From assembly GCA_016234595.1 (NCBI GenBank), contig JACRBG010000001.1, forward strand, positions 74,810 to 138,809: 64,000 bases of DNA, in the 5' to 3' direction. Position numbers and translations under genes: made by a program. Below are positions 45,067 to 54,812 of the stretch, piece after piece. The notes beneath the pieces were generated by a model. It saw only the letters and a list, made by a program, of their open reading frames with translations. It searched no databases and had not been told where the DNA came from. The stretch comes from Chloroflexota bacterium. Its GTDB lineage: Bacteria; Chloroflexota; Anaerolineae; Aggregatilineales; J027. Position 1 is the first letter of the stretch, and each line of letters opens with the position of its first letter.

Positions 45067-45084
45067 GGTATCTAGTTATAAAAC

Positions 45085-45112
45085 GAAAACACGCCCAACG
45101 GAGCGCGTCTTC
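45085..45112. terminator. Bidirectional terminator between convergent genes
   Basis: GAAAACACGC (45085-45094) and GCGCGTCTTC (45103-45112) pair at 8 of 10 positions around an 8-nt loop. T-rich sequence follows on the plus strand and TTTTATAAC on the minus strand. It lies between two convergent genes. Confidence 0.55.
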
Positions 45113-45148
45113 ATTTTCCCTATTCGCTAAACCAATACAACAGCTATC

Positions 45149-45460
45149 TCAAATTCTGGAAAGTTTCCGAATCATCTGGAGAATTCGCCCCCGCGAACCA
45201 GATGCCGTGTTTTGTTCAACAACGGCGGCTATAGCCTCTTGGCGTAACCGCTCAATTTCTAGCAACAGCCAACCACGCTCCCGCTCAGTCCCATCAATCA
45301 TGAAGATGCGCCCCACTAAATGGTAACAATCCAGCGGGTTTTGCCCATGCACTGAAAAATAGGCCGAGCGATAAGCATCCACAATATTACGACTGGTAAG
45401 GGTATCGGCCTTACCGGGATAGAGCAGTGTTTGGTTATCTGCTGGAGGATACTCACTCAT
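45149..45460 (-). CDS. Small hypothetical protein
   Basis: A 103-residue soluble protein with an ATG start and GGAAGGAAG about 9 nt upstream. There is no signal peptide or membrane segment. The middle reads SRNIVDAYRSAYFSVHGQNP and the C-terminal half is helical and charged (WLLLEIERLRQEAIAAVVEQN). I do not recognise a family. It is divergent from the large kinase-STAND gene and convergent with the membrane-protein gene. Codon use resembles the neighbours, so I think that it is real. Confidence 0.55.
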   Translation of the reverse strand: MSEYPPADNQTLLYPGKADTLTSRNIVDAYRSAYFSVHGQNPLDCYHLVGRIFMIDGTERERGWLLLEIERLRQEAIAAVVEQNTASGSRGRILQMIRKLSRI

Positions 45461-45621
45461 GGGGTCAGTCTTCCTTCCATTGGCCCAATCTAGTGTTAAT
45501 TCTCTATCTTTCCCTAAACGGGCTGACCTTATCCTCAGTATAAAGCAATCTGAATCGAATCGAATCCTGTCAACATGAATTCCGCCTGAATTTATTGTGA
45601 AAAAAATGAAACGATCTTTTG

Positions 45622-45651
45622 TTCACCAGAAACACCCCAAACCTGTATACT
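45622..45651 (+). promoter_or_regulatory. Possible promoter of the kinase-STAND-WD40 gene
   Basis: TTCACC (45622-45627), an 18-bp spacer and TATACT (45646-45651), 41 bp before ATG 45693. Its place supports the downstream start for this gene rather than the longer open frame that begins at 45597. Confidence 0.45.
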
Positions 45652-45692
45652 TAGACCATATCAACTTATTCAGCCTTTTTTGTGAGGTGGGG

Positions 45693-48600
45693 ATGGAAGA
45701 CCTAAGCGGTCAGATTATTAAGGGTTATGAACTACATGAAATGATAGGGGCGGGAGGTTTTGGTGCAGTTTATCGAGCTCACCAAGCCATTGTTGACCGC
45801 GAAGTCGCCATCAAAATTATCTTACCCCATTACGCCAGCCAAGCTGATTTCATTCGACGGTTTGAGTCGGAGGCACACCTAGTCGCGCGCTTGGAACATA
45901 TCCATATTGTGCCATTGTATGATTATTGGCGTGACCCCAGTGGGGCCTATTTAATTATGCGTTGGCTACGCGGGGGCAGTTTGCAAGGTCATATTAAAAA
46001 ATTTGGAGCATGGTCGCCGGAACTGGCTGCCCATCTGTTAGATCAGATCGCTGCGGCTTTGATGGTGTCCCATCGGCATAAGGTCATTCACCGCGACCTG
46101 AAGCCAGCCAATATCTTGCTAGATGAAGACCATAATGCCTATCTGACCGATTTTGGGATTGCGAAAGACCTTGGAGGTGGAGACAGCCGCGATGAGGGCG
46201 GGGTCATTGGCTCGCCTGCCTATATGTCCCCCGAACAAATTCGCAGCGGCCCGATTACCCCACAGACCGATATTTACGGTCTAGGCATGGTGATGTATGA
46301 AGTTTTAACGGGTGAACAACCTTTTGCTGGAACCACCGCCTCCGATCTAATTATAAAGCAGCTTGGGCAACCATTACCCGAATTGCGTGAACTGCGTTCC
46401 GATCTACCGGGTGACTTAAATCGCGTCCTGCAAAAAGCCACAGCCAAAGACCCAACCGCCCGCTACCTTGATGCGCTCAGTTTTGCCAAAGAGTTCCGAC
46501 GAGCCATTGGGGAAAAATCACACATCGGTGAGGCGGGAACACTGGGGACATGGATAGATGTTGAGGACAGTGATGAAATTTTTATCTCCATTAGTGATTC
46601 CACCACTCGGCTTCAAATTACAGGCGAGATGTTGGGCCTCACCATCCCGTTGGAGATTAGCAATCCTTATAAAGGTTTAAAGGCGTTTCAAGAAGCCGAT
46701 GCGGATGATTTTTTTGGACGCGAAATTCTCATCCAACATCTCATCCATCGCATGAACGAAAAACACTCGCTGGCCCATTTCCTTGCCGTGGTAGGGCCAA
46801 GTGGCAGTGGAAAGTCGAGTGTGGTGAAAGCCGGGGTGCTGCCCGCCCTACGTAAAAATGCAATCCCCGGTTCAAGCCGGTGGTTTGTAGCCGAAATGAC
46901 CCCCAGCAGTGACCCGATAGGTGAACTTGAAACAGCCTTACTGCGCATCGCCGCCGAGCCACCGCCTGATATGGCCCACCGCCTGCGAGATACATCTAAT
47001 GGACTGCTTGAGTTACTGCCGGAGGTTTTGCCGGACTACCCCAATTGCGACTTTTTATTGGTGATTGACCAGTTTGAAGAAGTCTTTACACAGGTTGAAA
47101 AAGAGGTTGACCGCGCCCATTTTTTGGATAGTTTGCGCATCGCCAGCAGTGCCCCCAATATTCCGTTCAGAGTCGTCATTACATTACGGGCCGATTTTTA
47201 TGACCGCCCGTTGTTATATCCCGAATTTGGGGCATTGGTACGGGAACGCACCGAAGTGGTATTGCCACTTTCGACCGAGGAATTGGAACGCGCGATTGCT
47301 GGGCCAGCCGAACGCATTGGCATGAATGTTGAAGCAGCCCTAATCGCATCTATCATTGCGGATGTGCGTGAAGAACCGGGGACGTTACCCTTATTGCAAT
47401 ATGCATTAACAGAGGTCTTTGAGCGACGGCAGGGTAAAACGTTAACCTTAGAAGCCTATCAAGTTAGCGGGGGAGCTTTGGGAGCATTGGCCCGCCGTGC
47501 CGAAGACTTATTTATGGAAATGCCAGAGGATGAACAATTAGCCACCCGCCAATTGTTTATGCGCCTTGTCACGTTGGGGGAAGGGACGGAAGACACCCGT
47601 CGGCGGGCACGTTGGGCTGAGATGATTTCTATGTCCGGTGATGCAGAATTGGTGCGCCATGTCCTTGAGAAATTTGCCAAATTTCGGTTGTTTACGCTCG
47701 ACAATGATCCCCAGACCCGCGAACCTACGGTTGAAGTGGCCCATGAAGCCTTGATTCGACAATGGCGGCGTTTGCGGGAATGGTTGGACGACAGCCGCGA
47801 AGATTTGCGGATGCAGCGGCGATTGACGAGTGCCACCGAAGAATGGCTGAACCAGAAAAAAGACCCCAGTTTTCTCGCCAATGGGGTGCGGTTGCAACAA
47901 TTTGAAGCTCTTGCCAATAGTGGTCGCTTGGCATTGACCCAACAGGAAATCGAGTACATCCAGTCCAGTGTGACCGAACATCAACGTCAAATGGAGGCCG
48001 AAAAAAACCGCCAAGAACGCGAATTGGCCCTCGTCAAACAAGGGCGAGATCGCTTACGGGTGTTGTTGATTGGGGCCAGTGTTGCGGCCATTGTCACACT
48101 TATTTTAGCGATTTTTGCTTTTAATCAGCGCAGTGTGGCTCGTGACAACGAAGCACAGGCCAAGTCAAATGAGCGCCGCGCCATTGCGGAATCGAATTTG
48201 CGGGCCACTGCCCAAGCGGAAACACAGGTCGAACGTGACCAAGCCCTTGCCAATGAATCACGCCTACTCGCTAATTTGTCGTTGCAGCAATTGGCAGTTG
48301 ACCCAGTCGCGGCCTTGGATCTGTCGTTGCGTGCCCTACCCAGTGTTTCTACCCCACGCCCCTATGTACCTCAAGCTGAGTTTGCTCTGACTCGTGCCCT
48401 GCAAGTCAGCATGGAACGGGCCTATCTGCAAGCCTTTGAGGGTTCTATTCGTGGAGTGGCCTTCGATAATGGTCAAATTGCAGTGGGGGGCAGTGGGCTA
48501 ATCCTTGTTGAGGACCAATTAAAGAGCGATTCTGTTACCTCACTAACTGGGCATGAACGGACTGTGCAAGGTGTTGAATGGGGGCCAAATCATCAACTAC

Positions 48601-50630
48601 TCAGCTATGATGACCAAACCGTGCGGGCTTGGCAAAATGGTACGCTCATCAACACCTATACCGCGGATCAGCAGGTATTATGCGCGACATGGCAGCCGAC
48701 CGCCGATGTGATTGCGATTTGTGCTGGGCAGAACCTTTTCATTTGGGCGCCTGCTACCAATACGGTCGCCGATGTACATCTATTTAATGCCCCTATCCAA
48801 GCCAATAGCGCGGCATGGTCACCAAATGGTCGCTGGCTAGCGGCATGGGACAGCACCGCGCCCGGGGCTGCCCCCAGCACCGTTATCATTTGGGATAGCC
48901 AATCCGGTGAAATTGTTGTTGAGAATAATGCAGCCCACACCAACACCATTAACAGCGCCGCATGGTCGCCGGATAGTCAAACATTCGTGACCGTTTCGGC
49001 AGATTTCACTGCCCAAATTTGGCAGACGAATACTGATCCAGTAGCGCTGACGGGCCATATCGGAAATATCGTCGGAGTGCGCTTTGTAGATGATACTCGC
49101 TTTGTAACATGGGGCGAAGATGGGACAGCCCGTCTATGGAATACGGCAGGTGAGGCTCTCGCGACATTTGGCGGCGGTACAGTTGCCATCAACATGATTT
49201 ACCCTTCGCCGGATAGCAGCAAAATATTGTTGGCCTTAAATGATGGCACAGGTGAAATCTGGGACATTGCATCAGCGGCTTTAGTGACAGCCTTGCGCGA
49301 CTTGACCAGCGTTATTCAAACAGCCACATGGCGTGACGAAAATGGATTAGCCACTGGCAACGCTGATTCGCAAATAAGGATTTGGAATGCCACGACTGGG
49401 CGACAAATCAATAGCCTATTGGGGCATCAAGGGCGTTTGGTCGGGTTACGCTGGTTGGATAGTCAACAATTGCAGAGTTACAGCCAAGACGGGTCACTGC
49501 GCATTTGGCGGGTATTTGATGCCAATGATGTTCCACAAGGGCGTGGCATAGAGTTGGTTTTGGCGGGCCACACCAACCGCATCGAAAATGCAGAATGGCT
49601 AGATGACAACACCATTATCAGCAATGGACGTGATGGCACCGCTCGTAAATGGTCACTCGATACCGGAGCAAGTCTGGTTTTGGAAAATGAATCCGGCGAC
49701 CCACGCAGCATTGTATGGAACCCTGATGCCAATCGTGTATTGGCGTATGTACCAGATGCTGATGGCAAAATATGGGATTTAGCGACACAAACCGCATTAT
49801 TGGACATCCCCGGCCCAATCTTTAATGCCCTGTGGCTAGACGAAGGTATTCTTATTACCCGTCAAACAGGCGAAACATTGCTTATCAATCCCGATGATGG
49901 GCAACGCATTGTTGGCTTGGAGGGCCATACTGCCCCGGTCAATGATGCACAGGTTTATGGTACAACCCTCGCCACCGCCGGAGCCGACAGCATGATTTAT
50001 CTGTGGGATTTGTCGCAGGCCGATGGTGGATTGATCGCCCCGACTCTTGCGCTATCTACCGATGGCCGCCAGCCCGTGCGGTTGCAATGGAGCGCCGACG
50101 GAACACGCCTATTGAGTGGCGGCTTTAATGGGGATGTGCGTCTGTGGGATGCCAAAACGGGTGAGGTACTGCTGTTCTTGACCGAGAATCAGGAATTTCC
50201 AGCTCGTAGTGTGCGTTTTAGCCCTGACGAACAATACATCGCCGCGCCAGTCGGTGAAGCGGTGTTCGTTTGGAATATGGCAGGTGAACTTATCTGGCAA
50301 ACCAACGCCCATAACGATTCGGTCTTGGGATTAGACTGGTATCAGAATGGCGACACACTACGTCTACTGACGTGGGGGGCGGATGGCACAGCCCGTCTAT
50401 GGGATTTTCCATCGGGGGTGGAAGTGCTGCGTTTGACCGATACGGATGGCATCAGTGAGGCCGGGTTTAACAGCACGGGTACACAAATTATGACCGCCGG
50501 ACGGAGTGGCACAATTTTGGTGTGGCAGGCATGGCCGAATGTGGACGCTGCAATCGCTGATGCAGAATCTTGTTGTCGCACCCGCCCATTATCCGAAGAA
50601 CAGAAGGCCGCTTTCAACATTGCGGAGTAG
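45693..50630 (+). CDS. Ser/Thr protein kinase fused to STAND-like NTPase and WD40 propeller
   Basis: A 1645-residue protein. Residues about 13-275 form a complete Hanks kinase: GAGGFGAVYRA, VAIKII, HRDLKPAN with Asp135, DFGIAK and GSPAYMSPEQ. From residue about 323 an NTPase domain starts with NPYKGLKAFQEADADDFFGRE, as in nSTAND1-type proteins. It has Walker A GPSGSGKSS (Lys374), Walker B-like FLLVIDQFEEVF and a helical region. One hydrophobic helix (about 788-812) follows a coiled coil. The last 690 residues are WD40 repeats (LTGHERTVQGVEW, AAWSPDSQTF, RLWNTAGEAL), about a dozen. GAGG lies 5 nt before the chosen ATG. Such proteins are signal-sensing switches; the input is unknown. Confidence 0.9.
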   Translation: MEDLSGQIIKGYELHEMIGAGGFGAVYRAHQAIVDREVAIKIILPHYASQADFIRRFESEAHLVARLEHIHIVPLYDYWRDPSGAYLIMRWLRGGSLQGHIKKFGAWSPELAAHLLDQIAAALMVSHRHKVIHRDLKPANILLDEDHNAYLTDFGIAKDLGGGDSRDEGGVIGSPAYMSPEQIRSGPITPQTDIYGLGMVMYEVLTGEQPFAGTTASDLIIKQLGQPLPELRELRSDLPGDLNRVLQKATAKDPTARYLDALSFAKEFRRAIGEKSHIGEAGTLGTWIDVEDSDEIFISISDSTTRLQITGEMLGLTIPLEISNPYKGLKAFQEADADDFFGREILIQHLIHRMNEKHSLAHFLAVVGPSGSGKSSVVKAGVLPALRKNAIPGSSRWFVAEMTPSSDPIGELETALLRIAAEPPPDMAHRLRDTSNGLLELLPEVLPDYPNCDFLLVIDQFEEVFTQVEKEVDRAHFLDSLRIASSAPNIPFRVVITLRADFYDRPLLYPEFGALVRERTEVVLPLSTEELERAIAGPAERIGMNVEAALIASIIADVREEPGTLPLLQYALTEVFERRQGKTLTLEAYQVSGGALGALARRAEDLFMEMPEDEQLATRQLFMRLVTLGEGTEDTRRRARWAEMISMSGDAELVRHVLEKFAKFRLFTLDNDPQTREPTVEVAHEALIRQWRRLREWLDDSREDLRMQRRLTSATEEWLNQKKDPSFLANGVRLQQFEALANSGRLALTQQEIEYIQSSVTEHQRQMEAEKNRQERELALVKQGRDRLRVLLIGASVAAIVTLILAIFAFNQRSVARDNEAQAKSNERRAIAESNLRATAQAETQVERDQALANESRLLANLSLQQLAVDPVAALDLSLRALPSVSTPRPYVPQAEFALTRALQVSMERAYLQAFEGSIRGVAFDNGQIAVGGSGLILVEDQLKSDSVTSLTGHERTVQGVEWGPNHQLLSYDDQTVRAWQNGTLINTYTADQQVLCATWQPTADVIAICAGQNLFIWAPATNTVADVHLFNAPIQANSAAWSPNGRWLAAWDSTAPGAAPSTVIIWDSQSGEIVVENNAAHTNTINSAAWSPDSQTFVTVSADFTAQIWQTNTDPVALTGHIGNIVGVRFVDDTRFVTWGEDGTARLWNTAGEALATFGGGTVAINMIYPSPDSSKILLALNDGTGEIWDIASAALVTALRDLTSVIQTATWRDENGLATGNADSQIRIWNATTGRQINSLLGHQGRLVGLRWLDSQQLQSYSQDGSLRIWRVFDANDVPQGRGIELVLAGHTNRIENAEWLDDNTIISNGRDGTARKWSLDTGASLVLENESGDPRSIVWNPDANRVLAYVPDADGKIWDLATQTALLDIPGPIFNALWLDEGILITRQTGETLLINPDDGQRIVGLEGHTAPVNDAQVYGTTLATAGADSMIYLWDLSQADGGLIAPTLALSTDGRQPVRLQWSADGTRLLSGGFNGDVRLWDAKTGEVLLFLTENQEFPARSVRFSPDEQYIAAPVGEAVFVWNMAGELIWQTNAHNDSVLGLDWYQNGDTLRLLTWGADGTARLWDFPSGVEVLRLTDTDGISEAGFNSTGTQIMTAGRSGTILVWQAWPNVDAAIADAESCCRTRPLSEEQKAAFNIAE

Positions 50631-50663
50631 CAAACAATCACTGAAAGGGTTTAACAAGGAATC

Positions 50664-51848
50664 ATGCGTGAAGCTGTAATCGTTGCCGGAGCGCGGACTG
50701 CTGTCGGCAAATCACATCGGGGAGTCTCCAAAACAGCCCGCCCCGATGACATGGCTGCTACCGTTATTGCTGATTTGCTGCGTCAGACCGACGGCAAACT
50801 CGACCCCGCCGAAATAGATGATCTGGTCATCGGTTGTGCTTACCCCGAAAGTTCACAGGGGTTAAATTTTGCCCGGATTATCGCACTACGAGCGGGTTTA
50901 CCCGTGCATGTGGCGGGGCTGACAGTCAATCGGTTTTGTGCCAGCGGCCTCCAAACCATCGCCCAATCTGCCGAGCGCATCATTGCCAATGGTGCGGATG
51001 TAATTATCGCAGGGGGGGCCGAATCCATGTCGCTGATTGTACGTGGTGGCACACGACGCAGCCCCAACCCTTATCTGGCCGAACATGCGCCGGGGACGTA
51101 TATCAATATGGGCCTGACGGCGGAAAATGTGGCGGATGAATTCAAAGTGAGCCGCGAGGATATGGATGAATTCGCGGTGCGGAGTCATCAAAAAGCTGCC
51201 CACGCGCTGGATGCAGGCTATTTTGCTCAAGAAATCGTGCCATTTGAATTTGAAGAAACCGTCATCGGCAAAGATGGTCGTCCCCAAACAATTACCAAAG
51301 TGCTGAAAGAAGATGAGCACCTGCGGCGGGATACGACCCTACAGAGTCTGGCGAAATTACCCCCCGCGTTTAAAGAAGGGGGGCGGGTCACGGCAGGCAA
51401 TTCCAGTCCCCTCAGTGATGGTGCGGCGGCGGTTATCATCATGGAGGCCAACAAAGCCGCCCAATTGGGCTTAACCCCACTGGCCCGTTTCGTCGGGTTT
51501 AGTGTGGCTGGGGTGCGCCCTGAGGTGATGGGGATTGGCCCGATTGAAGCGATTCCCAAAGTCCTCAAACGCACAGGTATTCATCAAGATGATATTGATC
51601 TGATTGAACTGAATGAAGCCTTTGCCACCCAATCCCTAGCGATTATCCGCCATCTGGAACTCGATCCGTCCAAAATCAATGTCAATGGTGGGGCGATTGC
51701 ATTGGGGCATCCGCTTGGCTGCACCGGGGCAAAATTGACCGTACAGATGATGAATGAGATGAAACGGCGCAATGCCAAATATGGCATGGTGACAATGTGC
51801 ATTGGTGGTGGTCAAGGCGCGGCGGGGATTTTTGAGAATTTGAATTAA
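50664..51848 (+). CDS. Acetyl-CoA C-acyltransferase (thiolase)
   Basis: A 394-residue thiolase of standard length. The nucleophile is in [13 protein letters not shown], the second active site is [16 protein letters not shown], and the last catalytic Cys is in [15 protein letters not shown]. It cleaves 3-oxoacyl-CoA with CoA. Ahead of a paa cluster it may serve as the 3-oxoadipyl-CoA thiolase (PaaJ role), but a general beta-oxidation role is equally possible. AAGGA precedes the ATG. The gene starts 33 nt after the kinase-STAND gene and is closed by its own terminator. Confidence 0.93.
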   Translation: MREAVIVAGARTAVGKSHRGVSKTARPDDMAATVIADLLRQTDGKLDPAEIDDLVIGCAYPESSQGLNFARIIALRAGLPVHVAGLTVNRFCASGLQTIAQSAERIIANGADVIIAGGAESMSLIVRGGTRRSPNPYLAEHAPGTYINMGLTAENVADEFKVSREDMDEFAVRSHQKAAHALDAGYFAQEIVPFEFEETVIGKDGRPQTITKVLKEDEHLRRDTTLQSLAKLPPAFKEGGRVTAGNSSPLSDGAAAVIIMEANKAAQLGLTPLARFVGFSVAGVRPEVMGIGPIEAIPKVLKRTGIHQDDIDLIELNEAFATQSLAIIRHLELDPSKINVNGGAIALGHPLGCTGAKLTVQMMNEMKRRNAKYGMVTMCIGGGQGAAGIFENLN

Positions 51849-51867
51849 TTGAATATGGGCCTATTCA

Positions 51868-51914
51868 AAAGTGGGGCATTTCCAATCACTAGGAAAGTCT
51901 CACTTTTTGTTTTT
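51868..51914 (+). terminator. Intrinsic terminator after the thiolase gene
   Basis: Two nested stems: AAAGTG (51868-51873) with CACTTT (51901-51906), and inside it TTTCC (51879-51883) with GGAAA (51892-51896). TTGTTTTT follows. It separates the thiolase from the paa block. Confidence 0.6.
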
Positions 51915-51936
51915 AAGGAAAGTTGGCAAGTCACGC

Positions 51937-52012
51937 TATAATATGTTTGAATATATAGCAGTGTGTTTAATTTTTCGCAACCTATGAGCTAGAGGGGATT
52001 ATAGTTTCGCAA
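51937..52012 (+). promoter_or_regulatory. Probable promoter and possible operator of the phenylacetate genes
   Basis: A perfect TATAAT (51937-51942) without a clear -35 (none of the hexamers 16-18 bp upstream fits). The octamer TTTCGCAA occurs twice downstream (51973-51980 and 52005-52012), 32 bp apart, the second directly before the start codon. The repeat could be a regulator site. Confidence 0.4.
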
Positions 52013-52906
52013 ATGGCTGACCGTACCTTTGTTGGCAAATCTGCCGACTCTTTTCAGTTTGAACACATCCGCTATGAAAAGCGTGACCGCCGCGCCACCA
52101 TCACCTTTAATCGTCCGAAAGTCCTGAATGCCGTCAATTATGGCATCCTCAGCGAATTGAACATCGCGCTCAAAGACGCCGCGTGGGATGATGAAATTGG
52201 CGTCCTCGTGTTAACCGGGGCGGGTGAACGTGCTTTTTGCACCGGGGCCGATTTAAATGAGCAGCAACAATTCGTCAAACGCCCCCGTGACTATTACAAA
52301 TGGATGGGTGAATTTATTGAGGTGCATGAACGCCTGCGTAATCTCGGCAAACCCACCCTCGCCCGTCTAAATGGGATTGTGGTCGGCGGTGGAAATGAAT
52401 TTAATCTCAGTTGCGATTTAGCAGTGGCGGCGGATGATATTTATATCCGGCACGTCGGCACAAGTCATGGCAGTGTGCCATTGGCAGGTGCAACACAATT
52501 TTTGCCGTTGGTGGTGGGGGAACGTCGAGCCCGTGAAATTTTACTGCTGAATGAAGAAATCCCCGCTAACAAAGCCCGCGAATGGGGCTTGGTCAATTGG
52601 GTTGTGCCCCGCGCCGAACTAGATGCCAAAGTAGATGAAATCGTCGCCAAACTGTTGGCTAAGTTCCCCGAAAAAACACGTTATACCAAGCAGCAACTCA
52701 ATTTCTGGCGCGATCTTAGCTGGCATTTGACGATTGGGCATGGACGCGATTGGTTAGCCATCCATAATACCAGCCCTGAAACATGGGAAGGTGTACAAGC
52801 CTTTGCCGAAAAACGTCAACCTGATTATGATGAAATCCGTCGCCGCTGGGCAGATGATGAAGCACCAGAATGGCTCAATGGCGAAATACCGGATTCCAAC
52901 CCTTAA
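52013..52906 (+). CDS. Enoyl-CoA hydratase/isomerase (crotonase) family protein
   Basis: A 297-residue crotonase-family enzyme. It has ATITFNRPKVLNAVN, the oxyanion-hole segment RAFCTGADLNEQ, IVVGGGNEFNLSCDLAVAADD and GTSHGSVPLAGATQFLP. The second catalytic Glu of true hydratases is replaced in this last loop, so the activity may be an isomerase, hydrolase or ring-acting reaction instead of hydration. VGGGNEFN and VGERRAREILLL are reminiscent of MenB/BadI-like members. A Trp-rich C-terminal extension is unusual. It lies 20 nt before the cNMP-binding gene and probably belongs to the paa operon. Confidence 0.8.
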   Translation: MADRTFVGKSADSFQFEHIRYEKRDRRATITFNRPKVLNAVNYGILSELNIALKDAAWDDEIGVLVLTGAGERAFCTGADLNEQQQFVKRPRDYYKWMGEFIEVHERLRNLGKPTLARLNGIVVGGGNEFNLSCDLAVAADDIYIRHVGTSHGSVPLAGATQFLPLVVGERRAREILLLNEEIPANKAREWGLVNWVVPRAELDAKVDEIVAKLLAKFPEKTRYTKQQLNFWRDLSWHLTIGHGRDWLAIHNTSPETWEGVQAFAEKRQPDYDEIRRRWADDEAPEWLNGEIPDSNP

Positions 52907-52925
52907 TCAGAATGACGAGTAACCG

Positions 52926-53813
52926 ATGCCAATCAGCGATGCCAGCCTGCTCAAAAATATCCCGTTATTTGAATTGCTCGACGATGAGGAGCTAAAAACG
53001 CTAGCCGATAATCTTGATGAAGTGAATTATATAAGCGGACAAACCATTTTCTCGGCGGGGGATGTCGGCGGAACTATGTTGATTGTCTACAGCGGTAAGG
53101 TCGAGTTGTTTTTGCAAGACAAACTCGGTGATCGGGTGCACCTTGGGCATGTTACGCCGGGGAATCTTTTTGGTGAACTTTCGCTGTTGGATAATGAAGA
53201 GCGCTCGGCCAGTGCCAAAGCCGTTGAAAATAGCCAGCTTTTTGTGGTTGACCGCAACGACATCGAGCAACTTATCAAAGCCCATCCCCATGCGGCCTTG
53301 GATATGATGGCAATCTTGAGCAAGCGCATCCGTGATGCCAATATTTTGGTGCGGGATCGGGTTACACGCAATGTAAATGAAGAGATTGCTGTACCTGTCA
53401 CATTGGGTGAACGGGTCTCGGATTTTTTGACCATGATTGCTGGGGACATTCGATTTGTGTATGCCAGCATGGTATGGTTTGTGGTATGGATTGTGTGGAA
53501 TCTTGATATTATTCCGGGCATTAAAGCGTTTGACCCTTTCCCATATGGCCTCCTGACGATGGTCGTTTCCTTAGAGGCCATTTTCCTTTCATTGTTCGTG
53601 CTGATCAGCCAGAATCGACAGGCCGCCCGCGAAAAAATCCGCAACGATATTGAGTATGAAGTCAATTTAAAGGCCGAAGTTGAGATTCGAGATTTGACCA
53701 AGCAAGTTGAGCAATTGCAAGAAATTGTGTTGAAACATCTGGCTTCGATTAATGCGTTTCAAGCGGCCCGCTACACCGAGATGGCGAAAAAACAAGAGGA
53801 TTATCGAGAATAA
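52926..53813 (+). CDS. Cyclic-nucleotide-binding domain fused to DUF1003 membrane domain
   Basis: A 295-residue protein. Residues about 5-125 form a cNMP-binding fold: LLKNIPLFELLDDEELKTLA at the start, and GNLFGELSLLDNEERSASAKA as the phosphate-binding cassette. The cassette has GELSLLDNEERSA, close to the FGELALL..RSA consensus, so nucleotide binding is plausible. Residues about 155-270 are DUF1003: GERVSDFLTMIAGD, two helices (VWFVVWIVWNLDIIPG and LTMVVSLEAIFLSLFVL), NRQAAREKIRNDIEYEVN, and a coiled-coil tail. The role is unknown. Its place inside the paa block suggests a membrane sensor tied to this pathway. Confidence 0.85.
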   Translation: MPISDASLLKNIPLFELLDDEELKTLADNLDEVNYISGQTIFSAGDVGGTMLIVYSGKVELFLQDKLGDRVHLGHVTPGNLFGELSLLDNEERSASAKAVENSQLFVVDRNDIEQLIKAHPHAALDMMAILSKRIRDANILVRDRVTRNVNEEIAVPVTLGERVSDFLTMIAGDIRFVYASMVWFVVWIVWNLDIIPGIKAFDPFPYGLLTMVVSLEAIFLSLFVLISQNRQAAREKIRNDIEYEVNLKAEVEIRDLTKQVEQLQEIVLKHLASINAFQAARYTEMAKKQEDYRE

Positions 53814-53849
53814 TAGACCCTATTGAGTGAGAGTTTTTGGAGGGATAGG

Positions 53850-54812
53850 ATGTACGGAGCAACGGTCGAACCCATTGAAGATATTCGTACTGACGCGGAG
53901 AAATTAGCTGGATTCGAAGCCCGGATTGCACGCGGGGAAAAAATCGAGCCCGGGGATTGGATGCCGGATGAATATCGCCGCCAACTCATTCGCATGATTT
54001 CCCAACATGCCCACAGCGAGGTAGTAGGGATGCTGCCGGAAGGGGCCTTTATCACCCGCGCCCCTAATCTGCGTCGCAAGTTGATTTTGATCGCCAAAGT
54101 GCAAGATGAAGCGGGGCATGGGCAATATTTATATCATGCTGCCGAAACGCTCGGTGCAACCCGCGAAGAAATGCTAGACGCACTGCTGTCTGGCAAGGCT
54201 AAATATTCCAGTATTTTCAACTACCCCACCCTGTCATGGGCCGATATGGGCGCGATTGGTTGGCTAGTAGATGGCGCGGCCATTCTTAACCAAACCATGC
54301 TGGCAAGATGTTCGTATGGCCCCTATGCGCGGGCGATGGTGCGGATTTGTGCCGAAGAAAATTTCCACCGCCGACAGGGGCAGGATATTGTCATTACCCT
54401 TGCGCTGGGCACACCCGAACAAAAAGCGATGATGCAGGATTCGATTAATCGCTGGTGGTGGCCGACGTTGATGATGTTTGGCCCGCATGACACCGACTCC
54501 TCCAACAGTGCCGTGCTGATTCGTTGGGGCATCAAAACCAAGACCAACGACGAACTGCGTCAGGCCTTTGTTGACCAGACAGCCCCCGAACTGATGGCAC
54601 TTGGTTTGACCATCCCCGACCCTGATTTGCACTATGACGCGGCTACCGAACATTGGCATTTTGGTGAAATCAATTGGGACGAGTTTTGGAATGTCGTCAA
54701 AGGCAATGGGCCATGTAATGCTGAACGGATGACAGCCCGTCGCCAAGCGCATGAGGATGGCCTATGGGTACGTGAGGCAATGGCAGCCTACACGGAGAAA
54801 TATCAATCATGA
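53850..54812 (+). CDS. paaA: Phenylacetyl-CoA 1,2-epoxidase subunit A (catalytic)
   Basis: A 320-residue protein closely following E. coli Paa[77 protein letters not shown] and EENFHRRQG. The carboxylate and His ligands of the di-iron site lie in the DEAGHG and EENFH motifs. The enzyme epoxidises the ring of phenylacetyl-CoA. ATG 53850 has GGAGGG 5 nt upstream; an in-frame TTG at 53823 has no such site. It overlaps paaB by ATGA. Confidence 0.96.
   Translation: MYGATVEPIEDIRTDAEKLAGFEARIARGEKIEPGDWMPDEYRRQLIRMISQHAHSEVVGMLPEGAFITRAPNLRRKLILIAKVQDEAGHGQYLYHAAETLGATREEMLDALLSGKAKYSSIFNYPTLSWADMGAIGWLVDGAAILNQTMLARCSYGPYARAMVRICAEENFHRRQGQDIVITLALGTPEQKAMMQDSINRWWWPTLMMFGPHDTDSSNSAVLIRWGIKTKTNDELRQAFVDQTAPELMALGLTIPDPDLHYDAATEHWHFGEINWDEFWNVVKGNGPCNAERMTARRQAHEDGLWVREAMAAYTEKYQS

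Noticed and set aside
47459-48041. Two overlapping minus-strand frames of about 166 codons opposite the kinase-STAND gene
   Set aside because: They overlap each other and a strong coding frame; no recognisable motif.
53087-53701. Open minus-strand frame of about 204 codons opposite the cNMP/DUF1003 gene
   Set aside because: It is fully antisense to a gene with clear domains, has a Ser/Arg-rich composition typical of a shadow frame, and has no family pattern.
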